From: Siphonodentalium dalli
Lineage: Eukaryota; Mollusca; Scaphopoda; Gadilida; Siphonodentaliidae
NCBI GenBank assembly: GCA_032622095.1
Contig: CP136066.1
Coordinates: forward strand, 47,340,911-47,404,910
DNA: 64,000 nucleotides
Direction of reading: 5' to 3'
Part shown: positions 59,310 through 64,000 of the stretch, in pieces
Layout of the letters: each line of letters opens with the position of its first letter
Numbering within the stretch: the stretch's first letter is position 1
Notes under the pieces: generated by a model
The model's database searches: none
Seen by the model: only the letters and a program-made list of their open reading frames with translations
What the model was told of the DNA's origin: nothing
Position numbers and translations under genes: made by a program

Positions 59310-59460
59310 GTTTACATAACCAGGGCACAAACGCGATATTTATGATTGGTATAAGAACAACATTTGTCTCTTATAAAATATTCTTCCTGTTTATGGCAGT
59401 TTTTTGTGGATGTGACTATTTTAACACCTATATCCACAGGGAAGGCCGCCCGTATCTTTA
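59310..59460. repeat. Dispersed repeat, second copy of the one at 23.2 kb
   Basis: TTGTTTACATAAC through ATTTTAAC to CCGCCCGTATCTTTAA matches 23230-23410 in order and orientation. Confidence 0.5.
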
Positions 59461-59758
59461 ACCCCTACTATACGATCGGATTCGCTATACATGTACGCAC
59501 AATCAACAATGCTGCTGCTCCGAATTGCACTTAATTCTGCAGGTTGCTTGGCTGATGTCGATATAATATGTCCTAATGTAGCTAATAGTAGTCGCAGTGA
59601 AGTTGAAGGGTGTGTATCTGCAGGGAATTTGCCAGTACAAGTTGGCAAAGTGGAGTAATAAAAACACCCGCGATAAGTAATGCTAGACATAGTAAAAAGA
59701 TTGGCAGCAGATTCTTTGTGAGCCTGACAAATGTGTTACGGATTCTTCCCGGTAGGTA

Positions 59759-59874
59759 CAGTAATGCTCTAAATAATCGACCCCTTAAGGCCTTAACCAC
59801 AGCATAATTATGGGTAATTTTTCAGGATTTAGTCGGAAATATGGCTTGTTGTCAATCATCGGAAAGCTCTCACT
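59759..59874 (+). mobile_element. Half copy of the CAGTAATGCTCTAA hairpin MITE
   Basis: TA followed by CAGTAATGCTCTAAATAATCG, CATAATTATGGGTAA, TTTCAGGATTTAGTCGG and ATCATCGGAAAGCTCTCACT. It matches the left arm of the element at 45143-45359 and stops at the hairpin centre, so the second arm is missing. Confidence 0.8.
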
Positions 59875-61328
59875 GAAAAAGACAAATTAAAAAACTATAA
59901 CTGTACTTGTTAACATCATCGGTTTGCCCTGACATCATCATAGATATTCAGCAGGATCCAACTGCATCGTAGCACATTAGCAGGACCACTTGATCAGTTT
60001 GAGCAAATCCATCTGCGAGCGTTCAGTACCAAAATGTGACATATCTACGAGGCAATTATGCAGACAGCAATTAACCCCAACGAGAGGTGTTCAATGCAAT
60101 GTAAAATGCGACTTATCAAGTTGACTTGCAAACAGAGAGTGGCTAAAATTCAAGCTTGTCACCAAACTCGACTATGGGAGTGAGAAATGATAAACATAAA
60201 CCAACTGGGACGTGTTTTAGAAATGAGATATTCGCTGAAATTCAGCTTCGTGTTTTGATTTAAAATTCCGAGCTTGACGGTTCGGTGATCGGTCATATAA
60301 AAGTCAAACATTCTCAGTATAAACTGTTCAAAACCGCCAAGCTAGACCATGAGAGTGATAAATGATAATCATTGAACATGTTTCGAATAAAAACAGCTGG
60401 TGTTTAAAAGAGAAGAAATCTGCGTAAAAATGCGATGTTTTCATTCTGTAACCCTATTAAAAAAAACAATCGGATTACTGCCAATATTGTCGATTAGTGT
60501 ACGATAAATTATTGTCCATATATGTAAGTAATTTGCTAGTGCTATTCCAACATAATTCACGCGAAAACAGCGTTTAAAAGGCTCTTAAAATATTCAAACC
60601 ACTAAGCTTGTCTGTTAGTCACCTCCCTCAAAGACCGTCAAGATTGCATTTTACCAACTCTGTTGCAAACAGCAATTCACTCCACCGAGAGCCGTCAGCG
60701 TCAACATGTGACGTATCAAGTAAACATACAAACAACAGACAGTATAGTTTTCTATATTTCATAACAGTGATGAGATAGCTAGTGATGTCCCTGAATCGTC
60801 GATTCTTAGTGGCATAGGTTTTTAGAACATTCTGCATCAATCAATTGTCATGTCATCGTTCCAGCTTTTCTAAGCATGTGGGGTGTGATAAAGTGCTTAT
60901 TGTCCTGGACTGGACTTGGGTGGAACAGCAAACACATCTTTGATTTTCTGGCACAAGATTTGCTGAGCCAATTACGTCAGGTTAAACATAGTACTGGTAC
61001 TGTATGCGAATATATTGAACGCTAACAAGCAGACCGTGAAATTATTATTCGCCCTGTATCATGATAATGCTTAGCTATTGAACTCATTGAATTGATCAAC
61101 ATGTTTTTCCAAAAATCTCATTTGCCGGGACAGTCTGTAGCACATTATCTGACATTGAAAATTTTACAATTTCTATACTGCATAGGTAATGCACATACAA
61201 TAAGGTCAACACACGGTCATGAACAGTAGCTGCAATGTTTGTGAACTCCCACCATTGATTGGCAATATGTTATTGCCAGCGGAAATCGCCAAGCCGTTGA
61301 TTTGTCTCTGATGTGAGTGTGGCCTCAC
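59875..61328. other. No gene recognised
   Basis: Weak internal repeats (GAGAGTGATAAATGATAA-like words at about 60180 and 60352). No supportable gene. Confidence 0.45.
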
Positions 61329-61491
61329 ACGCCGGTCTGGAACACTGACTGTGCCAGAAATCCTCCACACTTCCGACTCGTCTCTCCTGAGCAAGCCATG
61401 CTGCATGACGATTCTGAACGGGGTCCGTATCTGACATAGCGTATGCCACAGAAACACTGATACCCGAACTGCATGCCTGCATATTGGTATC
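61329..61491 (-). CDS. Single exon of a WSC-domain protein (second half of the domain)
   Basis: A 163-nt reverse-strand exon has a GCGTTTCAG acceptor and a GTGAGG donor, starting and ending with two bases of a split codon. The peptide GYQYAGMQFGYQCFCG, then ESSCSMACSGETSRKCGG and SVFQTG, fits the C-terminal half of a WSC domain: the YAGLQ-x-G-x-C-x-CG block, a C-x3-C-x-G pair, then CGG and SVY. WSC domains are small extracellular Cys-rich, carbohydrate-binding modules. No other exon of the gene was found in the 2.5 kb of window upstream or in the region downstream. The rest may lie beyond 64 kb, or this may be an orphan exon. Confidence 0.6.
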
Positions 61492-64000
61492 CTGAAACGC
61501 ATCCAAAAGCACTGATAATTTCTTTACGAAAATTGAAGAACGAACATTCATACTGATCCACACTGTTAGCAAATACTGTCGGTTTGATGGTGTCGGAATG
61601 GCGTAATCGTTTCGTCAGTTGTTTGGTGGTTGACTATTGTAATATGCGCCAAATATGGCCAAAGTTAACATTGTGCATGATTTCAAGTTCATGCCGTCAA
61701 AATTCAACAGTATATTTATCGGCGACCAAATTATATACGGCAGTGACTCCACACAGTATGACTTTACTGATATTTAATATTAATTGTTCGTATTCAGTGC
61801 AATGATCCGGTATGTGGATTCTGTGCAACGCATTCCGGATCCTTCTTGTCTTGCGTCCGTAATAAAATTACGTTGTTCTCAGCTACCGGTATCTTTTTCA
61901 CTCACGAATTTTCTTTTGTCATCTGTCGATCTCATGTGGCCAGTTTACAAACTATTGTTTTGGGTTTTGTGGGGGATGTGACCTACATGTATACAGTGGT
62001 GGACTAATGTTAAGGTTGTCTGACTTCGGTTCATATGTGAAGCGGACAAGTTCTAAATCCGCGAAAACCGGCTTAATCATTGATATTTCCCGTATTATTG
62101 TGGCGGCTTAGTTTCCTTCGATGACACGGATCTTACCTGACTTCATTCGACTCAATATTGATGTTGAAATTGACAGTAATGTGACTATCAAATCAGATAC
62201 ATTTACTGACACAAGAGAATACACGCACTATAATAATTCAATAGACCTTCGATGTCAACCACTGGTGACAATAATATCAACAACAACAAAAACGTTGCTT
62301 AAGCTATTACAATGTTGAAGGTGTTGTCAGTTTTTGAACTTGACCTGTGCAAACCACTTCCATTTGACAGCGTTCTGACAGTTTCAAAGCACATGCATGT
62401 ACATTTAACCAAGAGCGTCGACGTCAACAACAAAAGATAACAATGAACTGACGCCGCTCAGTGACGGATGACCACAAATGCTTCACACATTTGTACAACT
62501 ATTACAATCATACGGGCGGATTCACACCATGTTCATCAATTGTCATTGAAACGTGTGGATATGAGACATTGTCATCATTCGCCGTGTTATCGCCCAGTTT
62601 TTACAATTTACGGACCGGGAGTCCACTATTGGTTAGAATGATTTTATCAGACAATATTCGGCTGACTCATTGCCATGGATACCAAGTGTCGTGATACTAA
62701 TTCACTGGACAGTTTGATGCATCTTGCTATCAAATTTCATCGAAAGATGTGCGACGTTGTCATCAAATCATCATGCACAGTTACTACGGGATTTGCTATT
62801 GTCTTGGATGTTTCAGTCCAAACTAGCTGTGAATGTTACTGATATATTGTCGTGTTGTATGCATTCGCCTGTTATAACAAACTGTGTTTACAAGTGAGTC
62901 GACAATTTCCCTACTTACATGTTACCAAAAAAATGCCATTAAGATATTTAACTTATATGTACATCGATTTGAGTGTTAACTGATACATGTAGCTTTATTC
63001 CTTTACGTTTCCAAACGACATGCCCGATTCATTTGTTTTGTAATGGTAGAAATTAGTATTACTCGTAACTGAAGGATCAGGTTTTCACCTGCTGTCGTTT
63101 TATATTTATAATAATTATTTATACAGTAGTCAGTGAAAGGTGAACACATCTCATTTGACCCTCTTCAAACTTCAAAGTTGCATAAGTATTTTATGTCACT
63201 TTATGCTTTGAGGATTTAAGTTTCATCAAAACAAATGCGTGTAATAGAAATAAGATGTATTTTTTAGTTACGAATAATACTAATTTCGGCCATTCTAAAA
63301 TATACGAATTGTAAATTAGCTAATTAAGCGCAAGAAATTGGTGTTGAGCGGTGTAAAATACCATTGGTCTGACCTTTATTAATTATGGTCCTGATATTAA
63401 TTAAACGGTGTTGAACTGTAAACAATACAATCGAACAGTTACGTGTTACAGTCTGCCAGAAATGTTACTTAAACGGGTTTGTACCGTGGAACATGCTACA
63501 TCCTGACCATATGTATAAAGGTCCAAGGTTGGCATCGATGTTGTGCGGTATGACACCATTAAAACGAAGGTTATTAACCGTTATTTTTCTAACTATGCAT
63601 TAAGTCTCAGAGAAAATGCGATACATATATACATATGCGACACTACTCTGTTCTGAGTAGTGTATGCTATTTTTCTCTTTGAGTGAAATCAGATGACTGT
63701 TTGCATTAAATAGTCCTTGCAATTATCGAGAGGAGTACGGAAATGGCAAATATGATCCAACTTTTGTGAAGTGTGTATGCATGTGTTAAATGCGACCGCA
63801 GACATCGCGATGGGGCAATCACTGGAGTCCCTGGTTGAACACCCACTGTGCATTCTCACAACCATACCACATGCATATCGTTGCGCTCAAGCATTGTTTG
63901 ATTTTCAGCAGGGAGGTCGTGCATTATCCCTTGTAACAAGCGCGAACAACAGGTTCAACTCAATTGGACATCTTTAAAGGAGTCACTGTAATTGAGTTGA
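61492..64000. other. No feature recognised
   Basis: AT-rich sequence. If the WSC exon belongs to a live gene, its upstream exons or an intron would lie here, but I found no convincing partner exon on the - strand and no repeat. Confidence 0.4.

Overview
This is intron-rich, AT-rich metazoan DNA, most likely from a marine lophotrochozoan such as a bivalve mollusc. That guess rests on split genes with GT-AG introns, a very dense load of short foldback DNA transposons, and a few repeat types I associate with bivalve genomes, so the taxon is an inference. One 100-base run of N (18587-18686) is an assembly gap. I recognised no LTR retroelement, retrovirus or Polinton, no rRNA or tRNA gene and no CRISPR array.

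Two multi-exon genes dominate the middle, and they converge. On the + strand, nine exons between 18742 and 29912 encode a HECT-type E3 ubiquitin ligase of the G2E3-like kind. Its 5' end is cut by the gap, and its catalytic cysteine motif and GFG-type C-terminus are present. On the - strand, four exons between 43768 and 31115 splice in frame into a 494-residue DDE integrase/transposase-like protein (rve core, the family with NSLWH-D-G and HNQRIERLWRD motifs, probably the IS3EU-type superfamily). All junction phases fit and the three catalytic acids are present. The 3' ends of the two genes are 1.2 kb apart.

The integrase introns are packed with elements: a complete non-autonomous Helitron ending 11 bp from a splice donor, several TTAA-flanked MITEs, a PIF/Harbinger-like MITE with a TTA duplication, a 2.6 kb inverted-repeat element, and an insertion whose empty site survives in a nearby copy. 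Clusters of the perfect 16-bp palindrome TTGCGCTTAAGCGCAA occur only in intron 1 and in the 5' flank of the integrase gene. The flank arrays have a 20-bp period.

Left flank (1-18.5 kb): tandem and inverted minisatellites, a CACTG-ended element with TAGTCA/TGACTA palindrome arrays, a foldback MITE inserted in a 220-bp tandem repeat with its empty site next door, LINE fragments on the - strand (ORF1 end plus endonuclease; a separate RT C-terminal piece) and a 958-bp TTAA-flanked foldback element.

Right flank (44-64 kb): further MITEs, a LINE 3' fragment, a 1.85 kb minisatellite, a coding-like acidic/basic low-complexity segment, a GC-rich cluster of interlocked inverted repeats and a lone WSC-domain exon. 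Long stretches between these hold nothing I can name.
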